Of a DNA stretch of 64,000 nt, positions 56,715 to 64,000 are shown piece after piece. The notes beneath the pieces are model-generated. The model had not been told where the DNA came from. It saw nothing but the letters and a program-made list of their open reading frames with translations, and made no database searches. Source of the stretch: Dongia_B sp035539075 (lineage in GTDB: Bacteria; Pseudomonadota; Alphaproteobacteria; Dongiales; Dongiaceae); the NCBI GenBank assembly GCA_035539075.1, contig DATLJB010000005.1:124001-188000 (forward strand), in the 5' to 3' direction. A program made the position numbers and the translations under genes. Each line of letters starts with the position of its first letter. The stretch's first letter is position 1.

Positions 56715-58349
56715 TCACGGCGTCGCGTCCGGCCCCACCTCTTCGGCCAGCTCGCTGTCGCTTTCGGCGGCGATGAGCTTGGCCTGGGGCGTCGCCACCG
56801 AGGCCTCCTGCGGCTGCGGGCGGCTGGTCTGGCGCACGAAGAGGATGGCGAAGCCGGCGGCCATCAGGGGCAGCACGCAGCCGAGGCCGAGCACCCAGTG
56901 GATTGCGGTATTGATGGTGGCGGAATCAGCGACCTGGCTGAGGCCGACGCTGTTGGCGACAACGCCGGCACCGGCCGCGCCGAAGGAGATGCCGAGCGAG
57001 CGTATAGTAGGGATGGCGCCGGCCGTCAGGCCTTCCTCCCCCCTGGTTGCATGACGCATGACGGCGGCAACCAGATGCAGATTGGTGGTGCCGAGGCCGA
57101 CACCGACCAGCGCATCGGCCAGCGCGATGACCCAGAGCGAACCGCTCTGCATGCTGACGGTCAGGATGGCGAGGCCGATGGTTGAGAGCAGCAGCCCGAG
57201 GGTGATGCAGGCCTGGGCCGCCTTGCCCTGAAAATGCGAGGTGCTGACCGAGGCCACCGTCCAGGCGACGGCAAGGCAGGCCATGATATAGGCCGCGACG
57301 GAATCGCTGGTGCCGCGCACCGCCTGCAGGGCAAGCGGCAGATAGGCGCCGATGACGGCATGCGTCATCGATGAGAGCAGCATCACCCAGCCGCCGATGC
57401 CGGTGCTGGTCGAGAGTCCGAGCGGCCGGCTGGGCAGCAATCGGCTGCTGCTCCGCACACGCTCCGGCCGATCGAGCAGGATGGTGCGTTGCACCGCCAG
57501 AATGGCGATGCCGATGAGGATGATCTGCAGGGCAATGGCGATGCCGCGAAACGAGGGACCGGTGGGATCAATGCCCAACAGCGTCATGGCCTCATAGACT
57601 TCGCCGGCAAGGCTGACCGCGCAGACGCCGATGGTCAGCAGGCCGAGGCGGCGATAAGGGAAGCGGGGAACTTTGACGCCGCTCTCCACCTGATGGCGCG
57701 GCAGCTTGATCCAGGCGCCGGTCATGAAGATGGCGACGATCGGCGCATTGAACCAGAAGGCGCCGCGCCAGAACCCATGCTCCGCGAAAAGGCCGCCCAC
57801 GGCCGGGCCCAGCAATGCGGCAACACCCCAGGTGCTGGAGATGAAAGCGAGGGCGCGCTTGCGAAGATGCTCCGGATAGGCCGATTGGACCAATGCCATG
57901 GAAAGTGAAATGAGCAGCCCGCCGCCCCAGCCCTGGAGGCTGCGCGCCAGCAACATGATCAGCATGGTCGGCGCCAGGGCGCAGCCGAGAGAGCCGATCA
58001 GGAAGGTGATGCTCGCCAGCATATAGGCGCGCCTGGTGCCGAGAATGGCGCGCAGCGGCGCATTGCTGGCGGCGCCGATGATGGAGGCGACCATGTAGAG
58101 GGTGGTCGGCCAAGTATAGAAGCTGATGCCGCCGATATCTTTCACCACCTTCGGCATGACCGCCGCCGTGATGAAGACATCGATCGCATGCAGCGCCATG
58201 GCGAGGTTGATAGTCAGCGTATAGATGCCGAGGCCGTTGCGGAAAATGTCGAGCCAGCTATGGCGCGCATTCCCTTCGGCCGTCGCCGCGGCCTTGCCGG
58301 CATCCGGCTGTCCGGCGGTGGATTGATTGGCTGGATTGCGGCGCTGCAT
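56715..58349 (-). CDS. MFS exporter (DHA2-like, 14 predicted helices)
   Basis: The 544-residue protein has hydrophobic helices from residue 40 to 510, with MFS motifs GTRRAYMLASITFLIGSLGC (A-type loop), ARSLQGWGGGLLISLSMALV and WGVAALLGPAVGGLFAEHGFWRGAFW (motif C, typical of antiporters). A conserved ALHAIDVFITAAVMPKVVKD opens helix 1. These features point to a drug or metabolite/H+ antiporter. N- and C-terminal tails are cytoplasmic and polar. The adjacent GNAT-like gene suggests joint acetylation and export, which is only contextual. Confidence 0.88.
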   Translation of the reverse strand: MQRRNPANQSTAGQPDAGKAAATAEGNARHSWLDIFRNGLGIYTLTINLAMALHAIDVFITAAVMPKVVKDIGGISFYTWPTTLYMVASIIGAASNAPLRAILGTRRAYMLASITFLIGSLGCALAPTMLIMLLARSLQGWGGGLLISLSMALVQSAYPEHLRKRALAFISSTWGVAALLGPAVGGLFAEHGFWRGAFWFNAPIVAIFMTGAWIKLPRHQVESGVKVPRFPYRRLGLLTIGVCAVSLAGEVYEAMTLLGIDPTGPSFRGIAIALQIILIGIAILAVQRTILLDRPERVRSSSRLLPSRPLGLSTSTGIGGWVMLLSSMTHAVIGAYLPLALQAVRGTSDSVAAYIMACLAVAWTVASVSTSHFQGKAAQACITLGLLLSTIGLAILTVSMQSGSLWVIALADALVGVGLGTTNLHLVAAVMRHATRGEEGLTAGAIPTIRSLGISFGAAGAGVVANSVGLSQVADSATINTAIHWVLGLGCVLPLMAAGFAILFVRQTSRPQPQEASVATPQAKLIAAESDSELAEEVGPDATP

Positions 58350-58951
58350 GGTCTTCCCGATTGACGCGTCGACCGACGCCGAAGACCACTAAGGAGGGCA
58401 AGTCATCTGAGCCGGATCGAAAACGGATGGTCTGAACGGTGCTGCCCGTCTCGCTTCCCGCGTGACCCCCGCCGCACCCCTCGATGCCCACTATAGAGCG
58501 GCAATCAGAAACGAAAAGTGTTAATCGCGTGCCGTTCATGGCCGCATGCGTTGCGCTGCAGCAAGTTGCCGCCATCAATGTGTCATGAGGCTGCCCCATG
58601 ATGATGGGTGATGACGCAGTGTGAGTCCCGTTATCTGCATATAGGGGTAGGTTTGATGGGCGCTGTTGCCTTGTGTCCCGGCTCGATCGTGAAGACGTCT
58701 TACACGGGTTTTCATATCCAGTTGTTGAGGGCGCTGTTGCAACCATATGGTGATGATTTATCGTCAGCAGACCGGCCGCTCGAAGAGCAGGCGTGCGACT
58801 CGATATAAATAGGCTTCATGAATGGACTTCGAGGCTGGGCGGGTAAGGTCTTTTAAGAAAACCTTGATGCAGCCAACGCGTCTCTCTCATCGCAGGATGT
58901 CGAGGCGTCACGGCGGATCAATCCGGGGCAATGAAATGGCAGGGGTCGAAG
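58350..58951. other. Long intergenic region between MFS exporter and cupin gene
   Basis: About 600 bases hold only short unconvincing frames. A 12-bp direct repeat (GGGCGCTGTTGC) recurs 71 bases apart. An imperfect dyad (58846-58866, AAGGTC...AAAACCTT) lies 85 bases before the cupin gene. The middle (58600-58830) is less GC-rich and may contain promoters for the exporter and the cupin. Confidence 0.45.
58658..58740. repeat. 12-bp direct repeat, possible insertion-element relic
   Basis: GGGCGCTGTTGC occurs at 58658-58669 and 58729-58740. The second copy continues CAACC and resembles the start of some IS6-family inverted ends, but no matching opposite end or transposase is visible. It could equally be chance or a small regulatory repeat. 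Confidence 0.3.
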
Positions 58952-59341
58952 ATGAACATGCTGAAAAAGGTGCAGGAAGATGCCGGCAGCAAGCGCTTGC
59001 GCCGGTGCAATGCCAACCCGCCGGTGCTTGAACACACCATACCGGCCAAGATTTTGGCGGGCGATCCGGTCAAGAAATGGCATGACATCTATGTCGATCC
59101 CACCAACCAGTTCTGCGTCGGTGTCTGGGAATCCGATATCGGCAAATGGGAGATCGATTTCATCGAAGACGAATTCATCGCCATCATTTCCGGCAAGATC
59201 ACGCTGACCGATGAAAACGGTCATGCCGAGACCTTTGGTCCTGGTGATGCCGTGGTGGTGCCGCGCGGCTTCAAGGGGACATGGGAAACCGTCGAACCGG
59301 TCAAGAAGTGGTACGCTGCCTTCGAAAACCTGCGCGACTGA
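58952..59341 (+). CDS. Cupin-domain protein (copy 1)
   Basis: ATG 58952, with AGGGG 7 bases upstream, gives 129 residues. A single cupin_3-type barrel is seen in GVWESDIGKWEIDFIEDEFI, ISGKITLTDENGHAETFGPG and VVPRGFKGTWETVEPVKKWY. The usual histidine metal ligands are mostly replaced by Glu, Asp and aromatic residues. The fold is that of ureidoglycine-aminohydrolase/ethanolamine-type small cupins, though the metal site is uncertain. It aligns with the protein at 60352 and was probably duplicated. A GST gene lies between the copies. Confidence 0.8.
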   Translation: MNMLKKVQEDAGSKRLRRCNANPPVLEHTIPAKILAGDPVKKWHDIYVDPTNQFCVGVWESDIGKWEIDFIEDEFIAIISGKITLTDENGHAETFGPGDAVVVPRGFKGTWETVEPVKKWYAAFENLRD

Positions 59342-59518
59342 AAGTCTTTCACCGCAATCGATATGCGCATGGGGCGTGCTGGCGTCGCGACCGCCGCCGG
59401 GCCGGCTAAGCAATGTCCTGACAAAGCGGCCCCCGGCGGCTGGCCGATCCGGCCCTTCACCCGCGGGCGGCCCGGCCGCATCCTCGGGTTTCGATGCTGG
59501 CTGGTGGTGGCGAAGAGG

Positions 59519-60175
59519 ATGGAAGCGGTAACGGTTTTTGGCGCGCGCTACAGCGTCTATGTCCGCAGCGTGCGGCTGGCGCTGGAAGAGAAGCAGATCC
59601 CCTATCGGCTCGAGGAAGTGGATGTCTTCGCACCGGGCGGGCCGCCACCGGCATTGTTGCAACGCCATCCCTTCGGACGCATTCCGGCCTTCGAACATCG
59701 GCGCGCCACGGATACGGTGGCGATCTATGAAACCGCCGCGATTTTGCGCTACGTCGACGAGGCCTTTGACGGGCCCGCCTTACAGCCGCACATTGCGCTG
59801 CCTCGGGCGCGGATGAACCAGGTGCTCGGCATCCTCGACAACTACGCCTATCGCTGTCTCGTCTGGGATATTTATGTCGAGCGTGTGTCGCGGCCCGCGC
59901 AGGGCCGTCCGAGCGATGAGGCGCGCATCGCATCCGCCTTGCCACAGGCACGGACATGCCTGCGGGCTCTCGCCGGGCTGATGCAGGAAGGTCCCTGGTT
60001 TACCGGGCCGCAACTCACCTTGGCCGACCTGCACGCCGCCTCGGTCTTTGCCTATTTCGTCCAGGCGGCCGAGGCGCCGGATCTGTTGGCAGGCCATGAC
60101 AATCTTTGCCGCTGGTGGGCCGAGATGTCCCGGCGCGACAGCATGATCCGCACGCCATTTGAGTCTGGGGAATGA
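59519..60175 (+). CDS. Glutathione S-transferase
   Basis: ATG 59519 gives 218 residues. The thioredoxin-like N-terminal domain reads VFGARYSVYVRSVRLALEEK, with an active-site Ser in RYSVYV, then HPFGRIPAFEH (cis-Pro) and IYETAAILRYVDEAF. The C-terminal domain has the hydrophobic-staple region LADLHAASVFAYFVQAA. It lies between two paralogous cupins, separated from them by 178 and 176 bases. The long upstream frame (59363) is Arg/Gly-rich and improbable. It may detoxify or isomerise a compound also handled by the cupins. Confidence 0.85.
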   Translation: MEAVTVFGARYSVYVRSVRLALEEKQIPYRLEEVDVFAPGGPPPALLQRHPFGRIPAFEHRRATDTVAIYETAAILRYVDEAFDGPALQPHIALPRARMNQVLGILDNYAYRCLVWDIYVERVSRPAQGRPSDEARIASALPQARTCLRALAGLMQEGPWFTGPQLTLADLHAASVFAYFVQAAEAPDLLAGHDNLCRWWAEMSRRDSMIRTPFESGE

Positions 60176-60351
60176 GCCGGCGTCGCTTCTTTCGGAAAGG
60201 AGCGCATACCACCCCTGCCGCAATCGGGTTGCCACCGCTGAGGACACCGAGGCAAATCTGCTTTCCCTCCACCGGAGCGGCCTTTACTCTGCGCCCCCAT
60301 CAGGAATCAAAGGGGTGCCCACGGGCGCACCAGCAGAGCGTGGAGAAGCAG

Positions 60352-60708
60352 ATGAGCAAGAAATTGATTCGCTTCGGCGTCAATCCGCCGCCGGTCGAGG
60401 AGGGCAGGCCGGCCACGGTGCTGGAAGGCAATCCGGTGACCCAGCTGCAGAACTATTACGCCGATCCTACCGGCCAGTTTTTTGCCGGCGTCTGGGAATC
60501 AGCCCCGGGCAAATGGGCGGTGAATTATACCGAGGAGGAATTCTGCACGTTCCTCGCCGGCAAAGCGATCCTGACCAGCGAGGATGGCACGGCGGAGACG
60601 TTCATCACTGGCGACGCCTTCATCATTCCCCGCGGCTTCAAGGGAACCTGGGAAACCGTCGAGCCGGTGAAGAAATGGTATGTCATCTTTGAGCCGAAGG
60701 CCGGTTGA
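60352..60708 (+). CDS. Cupin-domain protein (copy 2)
   Basis: ATG 60352 follows GGAGAAGCAG and starts a 118-residue cupin. GVWESAPGKWAVNYTEEEFC, LAGKAILTSEDGTAETF and IIPRGFKGTWETVEPVKKWY align closely with copy 1, the last segment almost identically. The N-terminal 60 residues of the longer frame (60172) overlap the GST end and are not used. The gene converges with the DUF983 gene, 21 bases away. Confidence 0.82.
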   Translation: MSKKLIRFGVNPPPVEEGRPATVLEGNPVTQLQNYYADPTGQFFAGVWESAPGKWAVNYTEEEFCTFLAGKAILTSEDGTAETFITGDAFIIPRGFKGTWETVEPVKKWYVIFEPKAG

Positions 60709-60729
60709 TCCGATCGCTTGCAGCCGAGA

Positions 60730-61188
60730 TCAGCCCGCCCGGCGCTTGTGCTGGCTGCAATGGATCGCCGCCATCACCGCGCCCTTGATGAAAGGCAGCA
60801 GGCCAAGACTGAGTAGCACGGTCGCCGGGAGCCAGATCGCCGCCTGCAGCCAGGAGGGCGGATGGAAGGCCGCTTCCATCAGCAGCAGACCGCTGACGAC
60901 GATGTGGCCGACGATCGAGATGGTGAAATAGGCCGGCGCATCATCTGCCCGGATCGGCTCGAAGGCGAGTCCGCATGCGTTGCAGCTTTCGGCGATCGCC
61001 AGGTAGCCGACAAACATGTGACCGATGCCGCAGCGTGGACACCGCCGCAAGAATCCGTATTTGAGGCTGGTCCATAGACCGGCCTGCTGTGCGCCCTTGG
61101 GCTGACTGTCCGCCGGATAAGCGCCGACCAAGTGATTGCCCGTCTCCTGGCTGCCGGCGATTTCGGTCAACTCTGCGTTCATCCCCAT
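60730..61188 (-). CDS. DUF983-family membrane protein with a zinc-ribbon
   Basis: The protein of about 152 residues has a hydrophilic N-terminus. A two-part zinc knuckle follows (LRRCPRCGIGHMFVGYLA ... ESCNACGLAFEP) and then two hydrophobic helices (YFTISIVGHIVVSGLLLMEA and AAIWLPATVLLSLGLLPFIK). This matches DUF983, often found next to cytochrome oxidase or cell-division genes, function unknown. ATG 61188 or 61182 is likely the start; the frame extends to TTG 61203. Confidence 0.8.
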   Translation of the reverse strand: MGMNAELTEIAGSQETGNHLVGAYPADSQPKGAQQAGLWTSLKYGFLRRCPRCGIGHMFVGYLAIAESCNACGLAFEPIRADDAPAYFTISIVGHIVVSGLLLMEAAFHPPSWLQAAIWLPATVLLSLGLLPFIKGAVMAAIHCSQHKRRAG

Positions 61189-61598
61189 GGAGGCGTGTTC
61201 CAAGGCAAGGGTTGTGCTGTTCTATTGCAAAGGGGCGCCGCTTCAAAAGGTCGCGACCGTCCCTACGGCTCACCTGAGCCGGAAGAGGGCTGTCACGGCT
61301 GATGGTTCGGCGTTGCCGTCCATCTGCCGCCCACGACCGGCCCGCTAGCCGTCGCCCATAATCGGGGGGCAGGCTGCCCGGGGGCCGTGAGAATGCCCTT
61401 CAATCTTGGTCTCCGTCATTAAAGGAAAGAGCACCTGTCTCACAATGCGACCGGTTGCCGCCGAAGATACAACCGCAGAGACAGCTGCAGCGGGTATGTC
61501 GGGGCTGCGACAGCAAGCGGTGTTGACAGCGCTATTGACAGCCAAAGCCGGCCTGACGTCACATGCCGGAATGGTAGCAACGCGTGGGGGCCGCGCCG
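61189..61598. other. Intergenic region before the PAS-like protein
   Basis: About 400 bases without a convincing gene. The stretch near 61420-61440 is AT-richer (ATTAAAGGAAAGAG) and may hold a promoter. The short frames in it have unnatural composition. I see no repeat or terminator. Confidence 0.4.
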
Positions 61599-62501
61599 AT
61601 GACATTGACCTGGGACATCTCCTTCCTGTTGGACACCCAGGGCAAGATCGAGGAAGCGCGCGGCAATTGCCTGGAAATCCTGGGCGAGCCCGCCCGGACC
61701 ATGGTGGGGCGGTCGTTCCTGCCTTTCGTTGCCGGCGCCGACCGCGCGCATTTCCGCCGCTTTTTGGCACAGCTTGGAAATGCCAATGCCGTAAGGCGGG
61801 CGCTGTTGCATCTGCGCACCGGTCTGCGCGGTGACCAGCCATTTTTCATGGAAGCCCAGAACGGTTGGTCGGCCGCGCGCCATTGGATCATGCTGGCCAT
61901 TCCGACCGATCAGGTCACCGCAAATCCGCTGGCCGTCCTCGACGCGCCAATTCCCACCACCAGCGACGACGATCTGCTGATGCTGATCGAATTGGCTGCC
62001 GAGCAGGCGACACCGCTCGACCTGACCGTTTTCTCGGTGGGGGGCCTCGCGGCGGCGGATGTCGATACGCGGTCGAGCCCGGATGTGGAACTGGCAAGCA
62101 AGCTGCGCCGCCAGGTGGAACGGCGCCTGGTTGCCAACGCCTATGACGGCATCGTCAGCCGATCCGAGCCCGGCGTCTACAATGTGCTGCACGAGGCCAG
62201 GAAGGACGCGGAGGAGATCGCCGGCGATCTGCGAGCGGGGGCGCGCGAGATCGGCGTCAGCGATGAAGCGCTCGGCCTCAGCCGGCGCACCGTGAAGCTG
62301 GGCGTGCGGCCGGATCGCGAGAAGATCAAGGCGGCCGTCGTCGCCGCCAGGATGCCGATACAGGATCGCAGCCTGCCGGCCGGCGCCAGCGCCGATGCGG
62401 CGCCATCGATATCGCGTTCGCCCTGGTTCTATGCGGTGCTGGTAATGCTGGTGCTGGTTCTGCTGGCGCTCGGCGCCGCGCTGCTGGTCTTGCGCCCGTG
62501 A
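61599..62501 (+). CDS. Tail-anchored protein with N-terminal PAS-like domain
   Basis: The 300-residue protein (starts GTG 61584 or ATG 61599) opens with ISFLLDTQGKIEEARGNCLE and SFLPFVAGADRAHFRRFLA, in the pattern of a PAS fold. A central charged region (residues 130-250) has LMLIELAAEQATPLDLTVFS and a coil. A final hydrophobic helix (FYAVLVMLVLVLLALGAALL) follows with a short RP tail, so it is predicted to be anchored with its bulk in the cytoplasm. The middle part may be a degenerate GGDEF-like domain. No catalytic motif is seen; function unknown. Confidence 0.6.
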   Translation: MTLTWDISFLLDTQGKIEEARGNCLEILGEPARTMVGRSFLPFVAGADRAHFRRFLAQLGNANAVRRALLHLRTGLRGDQPFFMEAQNGWSAARHWIMLAIPTDQVTANPLAVLDAPIPTTSDDDLLMLIELAAEQATPLDLTVFSVGGLAAADVDTRSSPDVELASKLRRQVERRLVANAYDGIVSRSEPGVYNVLHEARKDAEEIAGDLRAGAREIGVSDEALGLSRRTVKLGVRPDREKIKAAVVAARMPIQDRSLPAGASADAAPSISRSPWFYAVLVMLVLVLLALGAALLVLRP

Positions 62502-62566
62502 TCCTGCTGCGGTGATCTTGTGCCAGCGGTGCGGTCGCGACGAGCAGCGCAGGGCGACAGATGGGC

Positions 62567-63775
62567 TCAGCTCTGCGTCAGCATCTGGGTGAATTTCGCC
62601 ATCGATTTATCGTAGTTGGTGGCCCACCACGCGCTGTCGACGATGCTCTGCTGCGCCAGCGCTTCCGGCTGGGTCGGGTCGCCGCTGCGCAGGCTGGCCG
62701 GCATGGCGGCGGAGGCGCGGGGATTGGCCGGACCGACGCCGCGCAGGCTGGAAAGGGCAATCTGGCGCGACGGCTCCTGCATCGAGGCGAGGAATTTGAA
62801 CACGGTGTTGCCGCCCGGATTGTTCTTCGGCACCACCCAGACGCCGGGACATAACAGGCCCTGGTCGAAGCTCCAGCCGATCCCGCCTTTGGTTTCGACC
62901 GCCAGCTGGGCCGCGCGGGTGTGCCAGATGCAGGCCATGGTGACGACCTTGTCGAGCATCATCTGCTTGGCCTCGTTGCCGGTCTCCCAGGTCACCAGAT
63001 GCGGCTTCAATTGCCCGATGCGGTTGACGCAATCGGCGATATCGAGCGGATAGAGCTGGCCCGGCTTGGCGCCATGGGCCATGGCGGCCGCTTCGAAGCC
63101 GCCGATCATCCACTTCCACAGGCCGCGCTTGCCCGGATATTTGCGCAGGTTCCAGAAATCGGCCCAGCTTTGCGGCGGGTTGTCCTTATAAACGTTCGCG
63201 TTGTAGGCGAGGACGAACGAGTAGGTATAGCCGGCAACGCCGAAATCGTAGGCGAAGGGCTGGATGACCTGGCTGCGATCGACGACGCTGTAATCGACGG
63301 CGCTCAGCGCGCCGCTCTGGCCGAGCCGGATGCAGGCATAGCCGTCGGTGTCGCAAATGTCCCAATCGACATTGCCGCTGTCGACCATGGATTTGATCTT
63401 GCCCTCGCTGGGGCCGGTACCGTCGAAAACGACGTCGATATTGTTGTCGCGCTTGAACGGCTTGCCGAAAGCCTGGCTGAGGTGGTCGATGTCGCTGTTG
63501 CCCCAGACGGCGAAGGTGAGCTCATCGGCATCGGCGGCCCGCGCCTTTTGCCCGAGGCCCAGTCCCAAGCCGGTTCCCACACCGATCCCCAGGCCCGTGC
63601 CAAGGAATGGCGCCAAGCCTGCCGCCGCAAGGCGTCGCAGGAAATGCCGCCGGTCCTCGCCGGACAAGGCCGCTGCCTGCTGCCGTAATTCGGCGCCGAG
63701 CAGGGGCAGATCCTGCGCAAAGGGCGAGGCGGCGGTCAGGCCGGCGAGCGGGCGGGCAAATGTCTTCGACTGCAT
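62567..63775 (-). CDS. Tat-exported PotD-type (polyamine-like) substrate-binding protein
   Basis: ATG 63775 gives 402 residues with a twin-arginine motif DRRHFLRRL (residues 41-49) after an unusual 40-residue leader. A long glycine/leucine-rich hydrophobic segment (GTGLGIGVGTGLGLGLG) follows, with cleavage near ARA before ADADE. The mature domain resembles spermidine/putrescine-type periplasmic proteins: AVWGNSDIDHLSQAFGKPFK, VDWDICDTDGYACIRLGQSG, YSFVLAYNANVYKDNPPQSW and GIGWSFDQGLLCPGVWVVPK. No permease or ATPase gene is adjacent, so it is an orphan or serves a transporter elsewhere. Confidence 0.8.
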   Translation of the reverse strand: MQSKTFARPLAGLTAASPFAQDLPLLGAELRQQAAALSGEDRRHFLRRLAAAGLAPFLGTGLGIGVGTGLGLGLGQKARAADADELTFAVWGNSDIDHLSQAFGKPFKRDNNIDVVFDGTGPSEGKIKSMVDSGNVDWDICDTDGYACIRLGQSGALSAVDYSVVDRSQVIQPFAYDFGVAGYTYSFVLAYNANVYKDNPPQSWADFWNLRKYPGKRGLWKWMIGGFEAAAMAHGAKPGQLYPLDIADCVNRIGQLKPHLVTWETGNEAKQMMLDKVVTMACIWHTRAAQLAVETKGGIGWSFDQGLLCPGVWVVPKNNPGGNTVFKFLASMQEPSRQIALSSLRGVGPANPRASAAMPASLRSGDPTQPEALAQQSIVDSAWWATNYDKSMAKFTQMLTQS

Positions 63776-63834
63776 GCCTCCGCTGTAGCCCCCCGATCCG
63801 ACCGCGTCAAGCTGGCGACAAGGCGGCGCTGTGC

Positions 63835-64000
63835 TCAGGCCTGATGCGGCTTGTGGTTGAGGAGCGACAGCAGGAAAGCGAGGGCGGCGGCGACCAGGGC
63901 GACCAGGCAGGTGCCGGTCCATCCCCAGGCCTCGAAGGCCGAGCCGCCCAGCATGGAACCGAGCGCGCCGCCGCAGAACATCGTGGTCATGAAGACCGTG
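63835..64000 (-). CDS. C-terminus of a membrane transporter (MFS type), cut by the window
   Basis: From base 64000 to a TGA at 63837-63835 the minus strand encodes TVFMTTMFCGGALGSMLGG, then SAFEAWGWTGTCLVALVAAA and LAFLLSLLNHKPHQA. Two hydrophobic helices, with the GSMLGG turn and a polar tail, match the last two helices of MFS transporters. The gene starts beyond the window and lies 59 bases upstream of the binding-protein start. Confidence 0.7.
   Translation of the reverse strand, partial: TVFMTTMFCGGALGSMLGGSAFEAWGWTGTCLVALVAAALAFLLSLLNHKPHQA

Noticed and set aside
58729..58745. IS6-like inverted end (GGGCGCTGTTGCAA)
   Set aside because: No opposite end, target duplication or transposase is present; kept only as a direct repeat.
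1..64000. CRISPR arrays, rRNA genes or complete insertion sequences
   Set aside because: No regularly spaced repeats, rRNA-like stretches or transposase genes were seen in either strand.

Overview
The window is high-GC chromosomal DNA from an alphaproteobacterium, most likely in or near the Rhodospirillales. Pointers to this are a CpdR-type cell-cycle receiver next to an N-formylglutamate amidohydrolase, a PleC/DivJ-like histidine kinase, an alphaproteobacterial tRNA-Val(GAC) 3' end, and many acyl-CoA and ABC transport genes. The genus cannot be fixed from the sequence alone.

1-7052 is the right-hand end of a prophage. It holds a metallophosphoesterase cut by the window edge, nucleotide-metabolism genes (dATP/dGTP pyrophosphohydrolase-like, nucleoside deoxyribosyltransferase-like), a two-helix membrane protein, a lytic transglycosylase, a frameshifted structural-type gene, an SGNH esterase and an embedded Rz/Rz1 spanin pair followed by a 37-residue lipoprotein. 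Two lower-GC genes on the opposite strand (one a formyltransferase) precede the attachment site. That site is the displaced 3' part of a tRNA-Val(GAC) gene.

7090-17357 is host housekeeping and carbon storage: a GFA-family protein, an AlkB-like dioxygenase with two small paralogous helical proteins, and a tight glgE-treS/maltokinase-glgB operon for alpha-glucan synthesis through maltose-1-phosphate.

17619-45804 is a large catabolic region. A TetR regulator carrying an extra hotdog (thioesterase-like) domain faces an operon of 2-oxoacid dehydrogenase E1alpha/E1beta, enoyl-CoA hydratase, E2, acyl-CoA dehydrogenase, SDR, acyl-CoA synthetase and an MmgE/PrpD protein. A 31-bp perfect inverted repeat lies between them. 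Next comes a CUT2-type ABC importer in which one permease is fused to an SMP-30/strictosidine-synthase-like beta-propeller and a second propeller gene follows. A LysR regulator, an alcohol dehydrogenase and an aldehyde dehydrogenase come after it. The last operon holds a CaiB CoA-transferase, a second MmgE/PrpD protein, SDR, acyl-CoA dehydrogenase, MaoC-like hydratase and a CitE lyase. These resemble a mesaconyl/citramalyl-CoA (itaconate-type) route to pyruvate and acetyl-CoA.

45820-64000 is mixed. It includes a periplasmic TPR protein, an EamA exporter, a methyltransferase with a lipoprotein-type signal, CpdR and N-formylglutamate amidohydrolase that each carry a low-complexity insertion, and a GNAT enzyme. 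A well-structured candidate small RNA with C-rich loops follows at 51579-51680 on the minus strand. Then come a CHASE4 histidine kinase, GSTs, a nitroreductase, an MFS exporter, two paralogous cupins flanking a GST, a DUF983 protein, a tail-anchored PAS-like protein, a Tat-exported polyamine-type binding protein, and the C-terminus of another MFS protein.
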